Below, piece by piece: positions 1 through 12,095 of a DNA stretch of 64,000 nucleotides. This DNA is from Ottelia alismoides. Taxonomy: Eukaryota > Streptophyta > Magnoliopsida > Alismatales > Hydrocharitaceae. The stretch is taken from the NCBI GenBank assembly GCA_037367405.1, contig JAZKJV010000297.1:1860001-1924000 (forward strand), read 5' to 3'. The notes under the pieces were generated by a model. The model worked only from the letters and a program-made list of their open reading frames with translations. It was not told the origin of the DNA and searched no databases. The first letter of the stretch is position 1; the number at the start of each line of letters is the position of its first letter. Position numbers and translations under genes: made by a program.

Positions 1-1278
1 TGTTGTATAAAATACTGTGCAAAATAATGTATTTAATACCAAAATAAAAGAATAAAGGAATAAAATCAAAAGAATGAAATATCAAAGACATTGAGTGGAC
101 CTAAACAATGAGACTCAGTCATCATGATGACTTGGTCTACAACGAATAAAGTAGGAGGAGATAGGATGATCAGTTGTACAGAAAACTCACACTAAAAACC
201 CTAAATTTATAGCTTGATAATTACAATTTGGGGCATATTTTATTTTATTATTTATATACTTCAAATCAATAAACTTTGAATATGAAAGTGTACATAAAAA
301 TACAAATAAAATATAAAATTTATTTCATTCAAAAATAACACAGTGTTTACGGGATACACAAAATAAAAAGCCGTAATGAAAATTTTACAGACATATATCT
401 TCTTAATATTGACTTAAAATTCACCAAACTCACTTTTATTGTTCATAAAATTAAATTATCTATTTAATGAAGCTGGTTTTATTTAATGTGGAGATAAGAT
501 GCAAATGTTGACTTTTGGGCCCACATCATGCAACATACATAATATTCAATATATTTATTCTTTATAATTTCACTCTTTTATATTTTTTATATAATTATAA
601 ATATTATTCAAAATGCATTTACATATCAAAATTAGAACAAAACCACTAAAATATATTAAAATAAATAAAGGTATTTAATATATAGGTAACTACACGTGTA
701 ATATATATACATAATTATTTAAGTATGTAAACAAACTCAGAAAAAGATAATAAAAATATATAAAATGTATTTAAGTAAGTAACAAATATATAAACTGTGT
801 ATAAATTAATAAAATAGTTGATAGAAATTAAAAATAAAATGTTCAAAATACATGTAAAGTTACTTATTTATACACATGTAAATACTAACATCTAGTATAT
901 TAACTTGTGAAAATAAATAAAAATCAAAATAAAATGCTATAAAATTTTGAATATTTTCCATATTTTCACCAAAAATTAATAAAATCAGTTATTAATTTTA
1001 CTCATTTTATCAATGAACTTCGTTCATTTTTTCTAGTTGGTCCACATGGACCAACCAAAACCCTTGGGTCAACTATCCTCTCCCCATCCGCCCTTAAGTC
1101 AAAGGTTATGGGACCTCCGACTTCTCTGAATTCTCTACGCACCTCCATGTACCAACTCCCTTGAGACCTTCACCATTCGATAGCCCTATTGCTCATCTAC
1201 CTCGCCCATATCTTAGCTCCCACCAACCACCATCCTCTCTCCCTCCATCCTCTCCGCCCTTTTGCCCCTCGCCACTTC

Positions 1279-1286
1279 TATAAATA
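1279..1286 (+). promoter_or_regulatory. LTR TATA box, copy A
   Basis: TATAAATA at the end of the U3-like part of the LTR. The homologous LTR copy B has the same TATAAATA at 54,992-54,999. The preserved position in two diverged copies supports it as the old LTR promoter. Confidence 0.45.
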
Positions 1287-2105
1287 AGGAAGCCCAACTT
1301 CCTTCTCTACTGATTCCCTCTCTCTCTCTCACATGTAACCCCAATAGGAACACACCCATTGAGTCTTGCTGGTGATAGCTTTGAACTCCAAGCCTTGTCG
1401 GTGAAGATAGGGGCGATCCAAGTTCGTCGAAGCTCCCTTGACCGAACTTCCTCATGCTCCGGGTATGTCTTGTCGAGCTGCTAAATTTAAATGTTATTAA
1501 TGCATGTCCTTTAAGTAGTTCAAGTTTAGTTTTAATTTCACTAATTAGTTGTTAGTTTACTTTAATTTGTAGAATCAAAACTGTTGGAGCCTTAAGCTCC
1601 AGCACCAAATTCGTCTGTGCTCGTTTGTCTCTAACCCACTCTTCGCTTCGCCTTTGATCCCCACCACCTACTCCGCAAATCCTCCTTGTTTTCACCTTTG
1701 ATCATACATGGATTGAGCCCAACCTCCGCCTTTACCGTACCTCTCCATGTTGCTACCCCCTTGTGCTATCAACTTCAAGAGAGGGTAAATCACGACCTTC
1801 TCATTGTCCTCGTCTTTTTTGTGCAGGTCTGTAATCAAGGCTACCACATAGAGTGAACTCCCAAAGCTCGAACATGAGCTCCAAGTGGTCGATGCTCCAA
1901 GGCTCCTCTCATAGGCCCTAAACCATATTGAAGGTACCTGTAGACGTAGAGGCCCTCCAAGAAGCTTTTGAGCTGTGTAGCTGCAGTGGAGAAGGTCGGA
2001 GAACGAAGATAGATCGAAGGTCGGGGAAGAAGGCCTTATTCCTCGTTCTACCAAAGCCCTTTCCAATCATCGGTTCTTGACTGAGCCCTAGTTTTAATCT
2101 AAGCC

Positions 2106-2680
2106 ATGGAAGGCCGTATCGATATCGATATCGTTTCGGTCCGCCCGGAAATGGATATATCGGGATATATCGACGATATATCGACGATATCGGTGGAAAT
2201 GTCGAAAATGGTGCAAAAAAGCCAATTTTTTGGTATTTTTCAGAAATTAAGGTCATCCAAGATATTAAAACAACAAATAACATACAAATACACACTTATA
2301 TCACACATATCGGTCCATTTATAGACCATATATCGCACATATCGGTATCGCACATATCAGTCATATCGAACATATCGATATTAATATTGATTCTTGACTT
2401 ATAAATATTGATAACATGAAATACTACAAATATACACCTAGAAAATACATATACATCATTTATGAGGACTATGATCATTATAGTGCACATATCGGTCATA
2501 TCGAACATATGGTTGATATTGTTAGTTGTTGACATACTATATATATTGAAAATGGAGTTCATCCAAGTACTTTGATCACTAAATAATTTACAAATGTGCT
2601 CTTACTCTCTTAGATAACACATATCGATCATCAATGAACTTTATATCGCATATATCGATACGGATGTACTGTTAGTTGTT

Positions 2681-2714
<34 letters not shown>

Positions 2715-2880
2715 AAAATGGAGTTTATCTAAGTTCTTAGATCACTAAATAACTTACAAATATACTCTTAGATCACACATATCGATCATCTATAAAGCTT
2801 ATATTGCATATATCGATCATTTTCGAACATATCGATATTAATGTTGATTTGTGACTTGTAGATTTTTTTGAAGAATTGAC
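2106..2880. repeat. Subterminal ATATCG palindrome array, left end of MULE
   Basis: Dense CGATATATCG-like palindromes, followed by about three degenerate repeats of one unit: ATATCG palindromes, a TTGTTGACTT-like stretch, a GAAAATGGAGTT block (near 2,547 and 2,714) and a GATCACTAAATAA block (near 2,573 and 2,740). A (TA)n run lies near 2,690-2,710. Open frames here simply follow the repeat. Confidence 0.6.
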
Positions 2881-2964
2881 TTATAGATACTGGAAATGGA
2901 TTTCATTCAAGTTTACCACATGAAATAACTTGTAAATATACACCAAGTTGAAGAACCATTGTAT

Positions 2965-3095
2965 GCACCCTCCTGTCGCAACATACCCTACCAGTACGAG
3001 GGTCTCGCTGCCCGGTCAGCGAGCCTGGGGGCTAGGGGGGCCCAGGTTGGCCCCCCCTTGCGAGGGTGCGGGGGCAGCGCCCCCGACTTGGATCA
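2965..3095. repeat. GC-rich hairpin block inside the MULE
   Basis: A very GC-rich island in AT-rich surroundings, with the short inverted repeats GGGGGCAGCGCCCCC (about 3,070-3,084) and GGGGGGCCCAGGTTGGCCCC just before it. It could be the edge of a smaller nested insertion. I cannot assign it to a family. Confidence 0.35.
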
Positions 3096-5983
3096 TGGTA
3101 ACATTTCAAATTAATTGTTACAAATAACTTACTATTTACAACGTTTTAAGATTTCATTTTATTAAATTAACATTTGCAACACATGTCAATAAATGTTGCA
3201 CTTGAATGGGACATTTGCAACAATAAATAGAAAAATGTTACATTTATTATCATATTAGCATCGTGCTAATGAAATGTTGCAAATGTAATAATGGCGCATG
3301 AACTCCTGTCCAAAATTTCGCTTGCAAACGTGTTAGTGAAAAAAAATGGCGCAAGAAGTCCCGCCCAAAATTTCGTTTGCACAATCCAAACCTCATCCCC
3401 CAAAACACTCGTTCCCCAAACCTAGTCTATACGCCCTTATCACCTCCCCATCCCTCTAGGGCCTTGCTTTCGCCGGCGCATGTGCTAGGCTCTCCAGGTG
3501 CCTCCCTCTTGCCACTTCAACCTCCCCACCCTCATAATCCTTCCCCAACAACCATCACTCACGACGGTGGAGGAATCCCTAGAGGAGATTTTGTGCTCAT
3601 TCCATTAATCTCGAAGGAAGGAGAAGCGGACATGCTCTCCGTAAGATATTGTGTCTATGAAGGGAGGGGGTGGGTTGCGTGATGGCATTCAAATGCCCCG
3701 TCATTACCCCCTTCTCGTGGCCGACAACCATGAAGCCACATGAATCGCCCCTCTACTGCCTCTCCCCTTCCCTCCACCTGTATTGATTTGACCTTCAAAT
3801 CCCGTGATCTCGTTAACTTATCTGCTTGGCATTGATGATGGGTTTCTATGGCATAAGTGAGGGAGGTTATACTTCTTGGGGGTAACAGTCCTTCTAATTT
3901 TCATTCTTAATTAGGTTTCTCTTTATTTAATTCGTGTTCTAAATGTTGAAATATGGACTTTATAGTTTTGGGTGCTTGTTATTATTGCTGGTGGGCTTTC
4001 TGTGAAGATGGCATGGATGGTCTTCGATCAGGTATATTAATCATTCTTATTGGTTATATTTGGAACTATATACCAGTTTTTGACTTATCCTATTTGTTTC
4101 CATGATATAAAAAATACTGAGAGAAATGAAGCATCTGGAGATCTTCTTTCATCTTCAAAAAGGTTGATAGGAACAACCATTAGGAAATTGTTTATTAAAA
4201 TGAAACCATGTATGGTACTTGTTCACCAAGATAGTGTTTGTTATTATGTTATTAGGTAACTCAATATTAACATTATCATAACAAGCCTTTTGATTAAAAG
4301 AACATTTATTTTCCTACTTGATTTCTGAGTACAAATCCCTTATTGCAGCTTGTTTCATGTTAGCATGTATTGTTGAGTTAGAGTCTTTGAATGATGATTC
4401 AATTGTTTTTCCTTACTCTAGTATCACAAGGTATACAACGATTAAATCTTTATCTCAACCATATTGATTCACCATCACGTTACAATGACATTTTTATGAT
4501 GTATTATATACTTTGATCATGCTTTAATTGAAGCTTTGATGTTCTTCGAAATTCTTCTGGACTAGTCATAAGTATGCAGTGTTGGTTCAAGGTATAAGCA
4601 TGTTGTTTTCTTTTTCTTGAAAAAGCCAAAGGATGGCTTATACATGGCATAAAATTTATTTATGCATTTTGGTGAAAATATACGGAAGCTCTACTGACTT
4701 TTATGAATTGCGATAAGTTTGATACATTTTATTGAATTGTTTTTTGTTTTATTTTAGCAAAAGACAGAAAAAACATTTCAAGTAAGGCAATGGATCTTCT
4801 ACCTGAGGATGCTACTATTTTATAAGAGTGAGATAAGAGCATGTATATAAAGAATCTCTTAAGACAGAGTTAATACCAAGAAAAAAGGACCCCAATGTTT
4901 TTCTTGCGCCTATTAATGTTGCTATTGGTGCAACCACTTCAAACGACTGAGGTTAGAAGGAGCTTCTCAAGCAATACGTGATGGACCTTTGAAGCAGTGC
5001 ACATACTTTGATAGCAATGTATGCCCATGTTAAAAGAGCAAGAATACATGTAGCAAATGCCAGATTGATGGCAAATGACAAAACTAATGGTGTATCGACA
5101 AAAAATAGGCAGGAAGATGTTCATTGTCTTCAGATGAAATCAATGATGTCGAAGAACTTGGTGTCACTTTCTCAAGTGAAATATATGTGGAGTTGACAGC
5201 GTGAGAACGAGGAAATCGATGCTTATTGACTATTATTTGATGTTATGTAAAATCATCCCCTTCCTTCCAATTGTTAGAACTCTCAGTAAAATGATTAATT
5301 GATTGTAGTTATAACGTGTTGTGCAGTTTGGTTTAAAAGGCATACAGTTTTATCTTATCACAATTGTTTGTGAATATGGTGCATGTGGCTGGAAATCATG
5401 CTGAAAATTAGTATGAATTCTTATACAAATGATCATATTATCATGAGAATATATCTTAAAATAAGATGATTTGTAATGATAATACAAAAAATATATTTTA
5501 CATGTAACGCCTATATACACGTTGCAAGCATAATTGATGTATTCGTATAAATATTGCAAGTATATTAGTAACATTTATATATGTCACTATGTACTTATAA
5601 TTGCAACATGTATTTGAACGTGGCAAAGATATCTGTAACACTCACCATACGTTGCCAAATATTATAATCGTAACGTTTATTTTATTGTCACTTTTAAATA
5701 GCAACGAATAGAAAAATGATGCGAGCATGTTTATTTGTAACGGTTGACTTAAAATGTAGCATATGACATTTGCGGCACCACCTTTTGGGACACAAAAGGC
5801 GACAGAATTAAAATGTTATATTTGATAAATAAATGTTGCAAATGGTCTTTTGTAACAAATTTTCAAATGATGCAAATATTATGTTTTCCTTTAGTATATA
5901 AATCATAGATTGTTTTAATACTAGGCGTAGCTAGATAGGTAGTGGAATCAAGCTAGCATGAATAATAACATTCATATATAGGG
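3096..5983. other. Unassigned MULE interior with TGTTGCA repeats and possible captured gene pieces
   Basis: Flanks at 3,100-3,300 and 5,500-5,880 are rich in short AAATGTTGCAAATG and TGTAACG motifs like subterminal repeats of a DNA transposon. Between them, 3,370-3,690 is more C-rich and ends in a possible splice donor (CTCTCCGTAAG, near 3,637), and 4,740-5,200 has short open stretches. I could not join these into a gene or recognise a protein. Capture of host gene fragments by the MULE is possible but unproven. Confidence 0.3.
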
Positions 5984-6189
5984 ATATCGACGAAATATCG
6001 TCGATATCGGTCGATATCTTGTATTTTTTGTACTAAATCCATTCATTTTTGACCGTTATGGGCCGATACGGCGATATATCGCCGATATTCCTGTAAAAGG
6101 ATTTACACGCGGATTTCGATACCCCCAACCTCTCGATACCGATATATCGACGATATATCACCGAGATATCACTGATACGACCTTCCATG
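5984..6189. repeat. Subterminal ATATCG palindrome array, right end of MULE
   Basis: Repeated CGATATATCG, CGACGATATATC and GCCGATATTC motifs mirror the left-end array and finish in the right terminal inverted repeat ending CCTTCCATG. Confidence 0.6.
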
Positions 6190-7228
6190 ATCTCAACCCT
6201 CTGTTTCATGCGAAGCGAATCCCCTCAATGTCATTTCTTACTTCACGTAGCACACACAACCGCCCGATAATGCACATTTAAAGCGTACATTATTAAGTAG
6301 CCCCTCCATTTTGTACATTTTATATTAGCCATGTAAACATTTAAATACTTTCAATATTTTGTGTAAAAATTGCATGGACCCCCTGGCATTTATTGTATAT
6401 TCCATTCAGGTCTAGTTTCAGCTCACCTCACGTGGCAGTCCACGTGAGGTGGAAAAATTACACTGAACCCCTCTCAGTTCCTTTTATTTCATTTTAATTT
6501 ATAAAATTATAATTAAGTTCAAAACATGAGGTATTTTTGCACCGCAACCCCTACATTTTATTGCAAAATGCCCCTGCTATAACATTGTAAATTATTCTGC
6601 GTCTTTTATTTTTGATTAAATAGCTCCCATGTATTGAAAATTATGGAAAATAGATGAATGTGCTTCATATTATTCTTGTTCATGTTACCATTTTATTTTA
6701 GCATTTTCATACAATTTTCCAGTTATTAAAATTCATTTAGGAGTTATTTATTCCTCGTTTAGGTATGGAAATACAAACATTAGAAAACTTATTTAAAAAT
6801 TTCAAAAAACTTATTTGTGATATATTACTATATAATATCACTCCAGACTAAAAATCACGAAAAATATATAAGAAACCTTTAAATAAAAACCTCTTAACCT
6901 TATAAAAATTTGCAAAAATTAAAAAAAAAGTCTTATGTTGTACATTATATTATATATTGAGAAATTTTGAACTTATATTCTATTTTCATATCTCAAAACA
7001 ATCAAACTTATTTATTAACTCCTTATTTTGGAGTATTTTAGACTTTAAATATACATAAAAATTAGTAAAAAGTACCAAAAATTCATAAGATAGAGAAAAA
7101 TATAAAATAGACAAAACATTTTATTTTGTAATTTTTGAGTATTTGTAGCTATATTTTATAAATATAAAAATATATATAATCTATATATATACATATACAT
7201 AAATATCATTATATTTTTATTAATATAA

Positions 7229-7611
7229 GGGAAAATGGGGTTGCTCCCAGGGGGTAGTTAACTTAGCTCCCCTCGCCTCATTTCCCCCATTTTTTATTTT
7301 TTTGAAAAATAAAACCATTGAAATTCATCGCTATATTCCTATATTATGTCATTCAAGTTTTATGAGAAACAGAGATTCCTATGGCCTCCATTCAGACATT
7401 CATTTTTAACGGTCGCATGATTTTTTTAAATCGACCCTGTCAGGATGGAGGCCATAGGAGTCTCTGTTTCTCATGAAACTTGAATGACATAATATAGGGA
7501 TATAATAATGAATTAACATGATTTTATTTTTCAAAAAAATTAAAAAATTTGGGGAAAATGGGGCTTGGGGAGCTAAGTTAGCTACCCCCTAAGAGGGGCC
7601 CCATTTTCCCC
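7229..7611. repeat. Palindromic MITE, 9-bp target duplication (Mutator type)
   Basis: A 383-bp element whose two halves are near-complete inverted copies: GGGAAAATGGGGTTGCTCCC at the left, GGGGCCCCATTTTCCCC at the right, with the inner arms around GGAGGCCATAGGAGTCTCTG also paired. It is flanked by a perfect 9-bp direct repeat TTAATATAA (7,220-7,228 and 7,612-7,620). It sits inside LTR copy A. A related copy is at 52,557-52,928. Confidence 0.85.
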
Positions 7612-8234
7612 TTAATATAAATATTATTCTAAATTCCATATATATTTCAAAACCTTTAAAAAATAAAAAGGACTATTACTATATATATTTTCTGATTTTT
7701 TACATATTTATTATATATTATATATAGTGTTTATATTATACATATTATATATATATATATACTTATTACATTTTAATAAGAAAAGAAACTAAAAATCAAA
7801 AAATTATAAAAAGAAACTAAAAATGTAAAATTAAAAACATATAAAAATGTAAAACATAAATAATACGTAAAAATCAAATATAATTGAAACCCAACAAAAA
7901 ATAAAAAAGTACAAAAAGTACAAAAAATAATTTTTGTTTATTCTTTGTCAACAATAGTTATTTGCCTATTGCATATTCGCACTTTGTTGTTCGAGACTCT
8001 ACACTTATTCACTATACATGTATTTTGTAAAGTTAAAATAAAAATTAATTTTGACTTAGACATTTTCATATACTTTATCCTAGATTTTGGGTTGATTTGT
8101 TGATTCATCTTATTGTTGATATCTGAGAGATGAGAGAGGTGCTGACACAACAATTGTCGGATCCGACTTGTCGGACACTGCAAGCCCTTCAAGATCGAAC
8201 GTTAGGATCCCTCAACGATCATCTCATTATCAAA

Positions 8235-8252
8235 TGACGTCGTTGTCGTGGA
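8235..8252 (+). other. Retrotransposon primer-binding site (tRNA-Asp type), copy A
   Basis: TGACGTCGTTGTCGTGGA, two bases after the LTR end TCA. It resembles the canonical Athila primer site TGGCGCCGTTGCCGGGGA, complementary to the 3' end of plant tRNA-Asp, with several changes. The same spacing and position recur at 29,974 and 62,999. Confidence 0.6.
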
Positions 8253-9239
8253 GCAACACTTAAGATAGGTTTTAGTTTAAATATTCATCTGCATATTATT
8301 TATTTTTACTTATTTTGTTAAATAATTGTTTTACTTTTGACCATTTTCTTTGTTTAATTTCTTGTGAGGGATCGCATGACGAAGGCGACTTCTTAGAAAG
8401 CCATTGCACCTGAGCTGCGAGGAGATTGATCTTTTCTCTCTAGCTTAACGGGAGAGAGCAAGAAAGAGAGACAGAGAGAGTGAAGAGGAGAGTTTTTAGC
8501 ATAGACTTTTTATTTTATTTTGTGTGAGAGAGAGATGCTTTTTATTTTGAATAATTAATTTGTAATGATACATGTACTTGGACATTTTGGATACTTGACA
8601 TAATATGAGGTCCATTACTCTGGTGATTGTTCGCCTAGAGCCTCGTCAGATTTTTCACATTTTTCTCACCTTCTTACTTTTATTCCCCTTATTTCCCCTT
8701 TGTTTTATTTGTTTTCCACGATTTGAGTTTCCTGCCTTATTTTTATTAGTTTTCTCTGATTGATGCCTTAGATTTTTAGGAATTGCCTAGTAGAGTAATT
8801 AGGTCCAAACACTTAATATCTGCATGCTCCTAAAGATCTACGTTTGGACTTAGCTCAAAGTAATATGATTATTCACGATTAATAACAATTCCTGCTGAAG
8901 AGGATTTCATCAGCTTTCATTTGCATTTTGCATGTAGTGTAGAATTTAAATTTCTATTTTACATGCAGCATAGAGAGACTAGTAGCAGTGTAATTCCTCT
9001 TGTTTTCTTTAATCATTCGATACTAAGGTGAGATTTCCACCTTAGTGTCAACTTGTGCGACTTTTCTGTCTTCTCTCCCAGTTTTGTATCACTTAGGAAA
9101 TTAAAGAAAAATATAAAAAAATTTACGTGATTATTTTTGAAAAATACTCTAAAAAGATGGAAATCAAAAAATTAAAACAAGGGGATTATTTAATAAATTT
9201 TGATCTAAATTAAAATTTGTAACGAACTAACATTATTTG
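8253..9239 (+). other. Decayed 5' leader of Athila-like element A
   Basis: Untranslated leader after the primer site. It holds a purine-rich (GA)n stretch near 8,440-8,540 and a block around 8,870-9,010 that corresponds to leader sequence of the other elements near 30,580-30,760 and 63,470-63,650 (the TAATAGAACT...GTGTAAAA region). No reading frame is credible. No gag of this element is visible downstream. Confidence 0.4.
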
Positions 9240-9642
9240 GGGCTCATAAAGCCCATATTATTTTTAGGTACTATCTAGACTGTGTGAGGCGCAACCAATA
9301 AGGATTAGAGCCCAAAATCCAGCCTGAATACTACCGTGTTATTGACTGGATTCATGAAGTATTGGTGCTTCTACTGTACGTAGGCGAGTAGGGACTTATC
9401 GACGACAATGTTCTAGTCTTGTATAGAACATCCGACCTGGTCCATTGAGCTTAGACCATGCCCTCATGGGTACGTGCTTAGACCATGCCCTCATGGGTAT
9501 GCTTGACTCATCATCTTGTGTCTGATTACCTCACTTATGGGGGAACTAGCAGCTTTTCCTATCGACTTCCTCCTCTATTCTTTGGTTGAGTAGTTGATCC
9601 ATACCCAATCTCATGGATTCTCTTGAAAAAGAGATAGCTATT
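9240..9642. other. Unassigned sequence before a copia LTR fragment
   Basis: No recognisable gene. It lies directly upstream of the LTR start motif TTGGACATGCGAGCCC and may be 3' internal sequence of that copia element. It contains a short tandem duplication at 9,449-9,499. Confidence 0.25.
9449..9499. repeat. 24-bp perfect tandem duplication
   Basis: GCTTAGACCATGCCCTCATG plus GGTA occurs at 9,449-9,472 and again at 9,476-9,499, a period of 27 bp. Confidence 0.9.
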
Positions 9643-10262
9643 GGACATGCGAGCCCACAATACATCATTATGCAATAAATGTTATTGCAAATATCATTCC
9701 ATGATCTGAAATGAAGAATAACAAATTTGTATAATAGGTCCCTTAGTATAATTAGAGTTATGTACCATGGACATCTTGATTATCATATAGCTGTTGATTC
9801 AATTGTTGAATCATAGAGGCTGGTGCTTGGATGAATATATAAATAGTTAGATTGATGACTCATCAAGCACTGTGAAATGATTATTAAGAGATGATCTCTA
9901 GTCTGAGTAGGAGATGGCAATCCTTTCTGTAAAGGTTGATACCTAACTAACCACTCGACTAGTCCTCTACATACGAATAGACATTCAGAGGTATTAGATA
10001 AGCTATGTTAAAGGATTGACTTAACAAGATCGAGATAATCAAAGACCTATGTCGTATGCTGTCACGATATAGGCATGCATCCTCCGACCGGAGATAGATG
10101 TGTTACTATATGTCTGAGTATATACATTTGGTAAACTAATAAGTTGATGACCTAATCATGGTTTATACATCGGCAAGACGATGTGCATATAAGGACATAT
10201 AAGTAAAACGATCTCTCAAAGGGATCATACAGGTTCATTTACTGAATCGGAACACATGCGCT
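9643..10262 (+). mobile_element. Copia-type LTR fragment (plus orientation)
   Basis: Starts TTGGACATGCGAGCCCAC and is the reverse complement of sequence at about 34,320-34,905 and 38,500-39,157. Shared landmarks include GATGACCTAA, the AGAGGTATTAGA-like block, ATGATCTCTAG-like text and AGGGATCATACA. It is joined at its right side to the truncated 3' end of the minus-strand giant LTR. Confidence 0.6.
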
Positions 10263-12095
10263 TGAAATAACCATTATTTTATTTCGACCTCGATATGCGT
10301 GAAATGAAATGAAATTTGGGCACAATATTAAAAACAATTAAATCTACCTAATGTGATTTTTTTGAATTTTTGGAGCAACAAATAATTTAATAACAATTTC
10401 AGAGTATAAATGGATAAACTATGCAAGTTTTAACCTAATTAATTATAAATAATTAACCACATCTCGCATAAATTCTATTAAATACTCACAATGAGATAAA
10501 GGAATAATTGTTCTACACAATGCATTTTTTAGATAAAAAATATTGAAAATTGAAGGTCCAAATAAAAGTGAAAACACATGGGTATCAATGCAAATTCATA
10601 AACACATAAATTGAAAGGAATATTAATGTAGGGACTCAATTGTTATTACCAAGATGTATAGGGGGGCTCCTGCGTGCACGGTAGAGGTGGAGGGTACGTG
10701 CGATTTAATGAATCTACGGGGAGTGAGATGCAATTTCCCCACTCTCATGTGCCCTACATGTGAGGGGGAAGCTGGAGTGGCTTGCTGCGGACCTCGAGGG
10801 TTGTTCTGCAAGTTTCCCCTCATGCAGATGCACCTCACGTGCAAGTGGGAAAAGGACGCATGCGGACCGAGCGATCTGGCACAGCCGAGCAATGATGGCC
10901 TGCGTTGTCTAAGCGGCTCGATTGGGACAGGGGTCATAATGGAGGCGAAGGGGGTCGGGGCTGCGACGTGCGGCGGCACGACAGATGCGGAAGGCGACGA
11001 GGTGGAGACAGAACCTGACGATCGAATTGGTGAGGTACGCTGCATGCGGTTATATCACAACGAGAGGGTCAAGGGCGATCGATGTGAATCTGGTGGCGAT
11101 GGAGTCAAAACCTATGGACCTTATGAAGGAGGTGGAGGTGCCGGTTGCGGTGGTGATGCCCGACGATGCAGCTGAAGTCAGTGTGGCGATGCGAGAGGCT
11201 CTGACTCTACAACGGTGTACACACACATGATGAAGACCAATGTGGTACTTCTTTCCGTTTGAAAAATGCAAGTAGAATAGAGCTTGTGAAGAAGATGGGC
11301 TTCGATTGGCTTTGCCTCTGTGTACCTGCAAGGAAATCGCCAAGACTCGAGCCTAAAGCTCGATCTGCAGTAAAGGATGGATCTCGATGGTATTGATGAT
11401 TGAATGAAGAGGAGTTACGATCTGGAGGGTGGATCTGTGAGCGATTTAGAAAGGGTACAAAGAGGCAGTGTGATGATGGAGGAGGAGCTAAGAGGTGGTG
11501 AAGCAGTGAGTGGACGGTGAAGGGAGAGCAGGAAGATCGGAAGGAGAAGAAAAAACAGAGGAGAAAGAAGGAGACAGAGATGTTTACCTGAAGGGCTCCG
11601 CTGTGCGGGGCTTCGCCTGAGGTTTGGAGGTCTTCGCTTCCGAGCAGCCGGCGAGAGGATGCGAAGCTCTAGCAACTTCGTGAGATGCTGCTAAAAGGTG
11701 ACAGGTGTCACCTTGGATCACGTCGGTAAAGGACCCGTCATGGCTAGACAACATCTCTCTTCACTCGTTGTCACCGAGAAGAGGTGGAGCTCAATGTCTT
11801 CACACGGATCTAGAGGGGGGGCATGGAGGGGCACATGCCCCCCTAGATTTTAGGTAATCTTACATGTATTATTGTTATATATATATATATATATTAAATA
11901 TATAGTGTTAATCTGATTTTTATATACTAATATAATTTATAAATTTAAAAGTTAAAAATGCTAACACTATTATCTATTATTTCTACAATTTTCTCATTCT
12001 CGCTCATTCTCATTCTTTCATTTGCGAAGATCTTTTCTCACACACTCGATCAAAAAAGAAGTGTATCTTACTTTATTTTATGATTTTATTTCTTA

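Larger units (their letters stand above)
2106..6189. mobile_element. Mutator-like (MULE) DNA transposon, non-autonomous
   Basis: The left end reads ATGGAAGGCCGTATCGATAT and the right end, read in reverse complement, starts CATGGAAGGTCGTATC, so the element has terminal inverted repeats. Directly outside lie ATCTAAGCC (2,097-2,105) and ATCTCAACC (6,190-6,198), a 9-bp target-site duplication with two differences. Nine-base duplications are the hallmark of Mutator-type transposition. Removing the element rejoins the two halves of LTR copy A as seen in copy B. Both ends carry dense ATATCG-type palindromes. No transposase reading frame is recognisable, so it is non-autonomous or has lost its gene. 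Confidence 0.7.
1..8232 (+). mobile_element. Athila-like giant 5' LTR, copy A, interrupted
   Basis: Long terminal repeat of a Ty3/gypsy element of the Athila/Tat type. The right end is set by a primer-binding site that follows the LTR end TCA at 8,232. Sequence from 1 to 2,105, then 6,199 to about 6,480, matches 53,789-56,114 in the same order (for example the shared block near 160 and 53,935, the TATA region, and the block near 6,290 and 55,845), so this is one repeat split by a 4.1-kb insertion at 2,106-6,189. A MITE lies at 7,229-7,611. The left end is at or before the window edge; it starts with TG and aligns with the start of copy B, so it may be nearly complete. No coding frame in it is credible. 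The family is inferred from the primer site and size, not from a database match. Confidence 0.65.

Noticed and set aside
2106..2562. Open frames over the ATATCG repeats on both strands
   Set aside because: Translations just spell the repeat (Ile/Asp or Tyr/Arg runs).
10623..11343. Several open frames on both strands, up to 173 codons
   Set aside because: GC-rich part of the E3 LTR; overlapping frames on both strands point to base composition, not coding.
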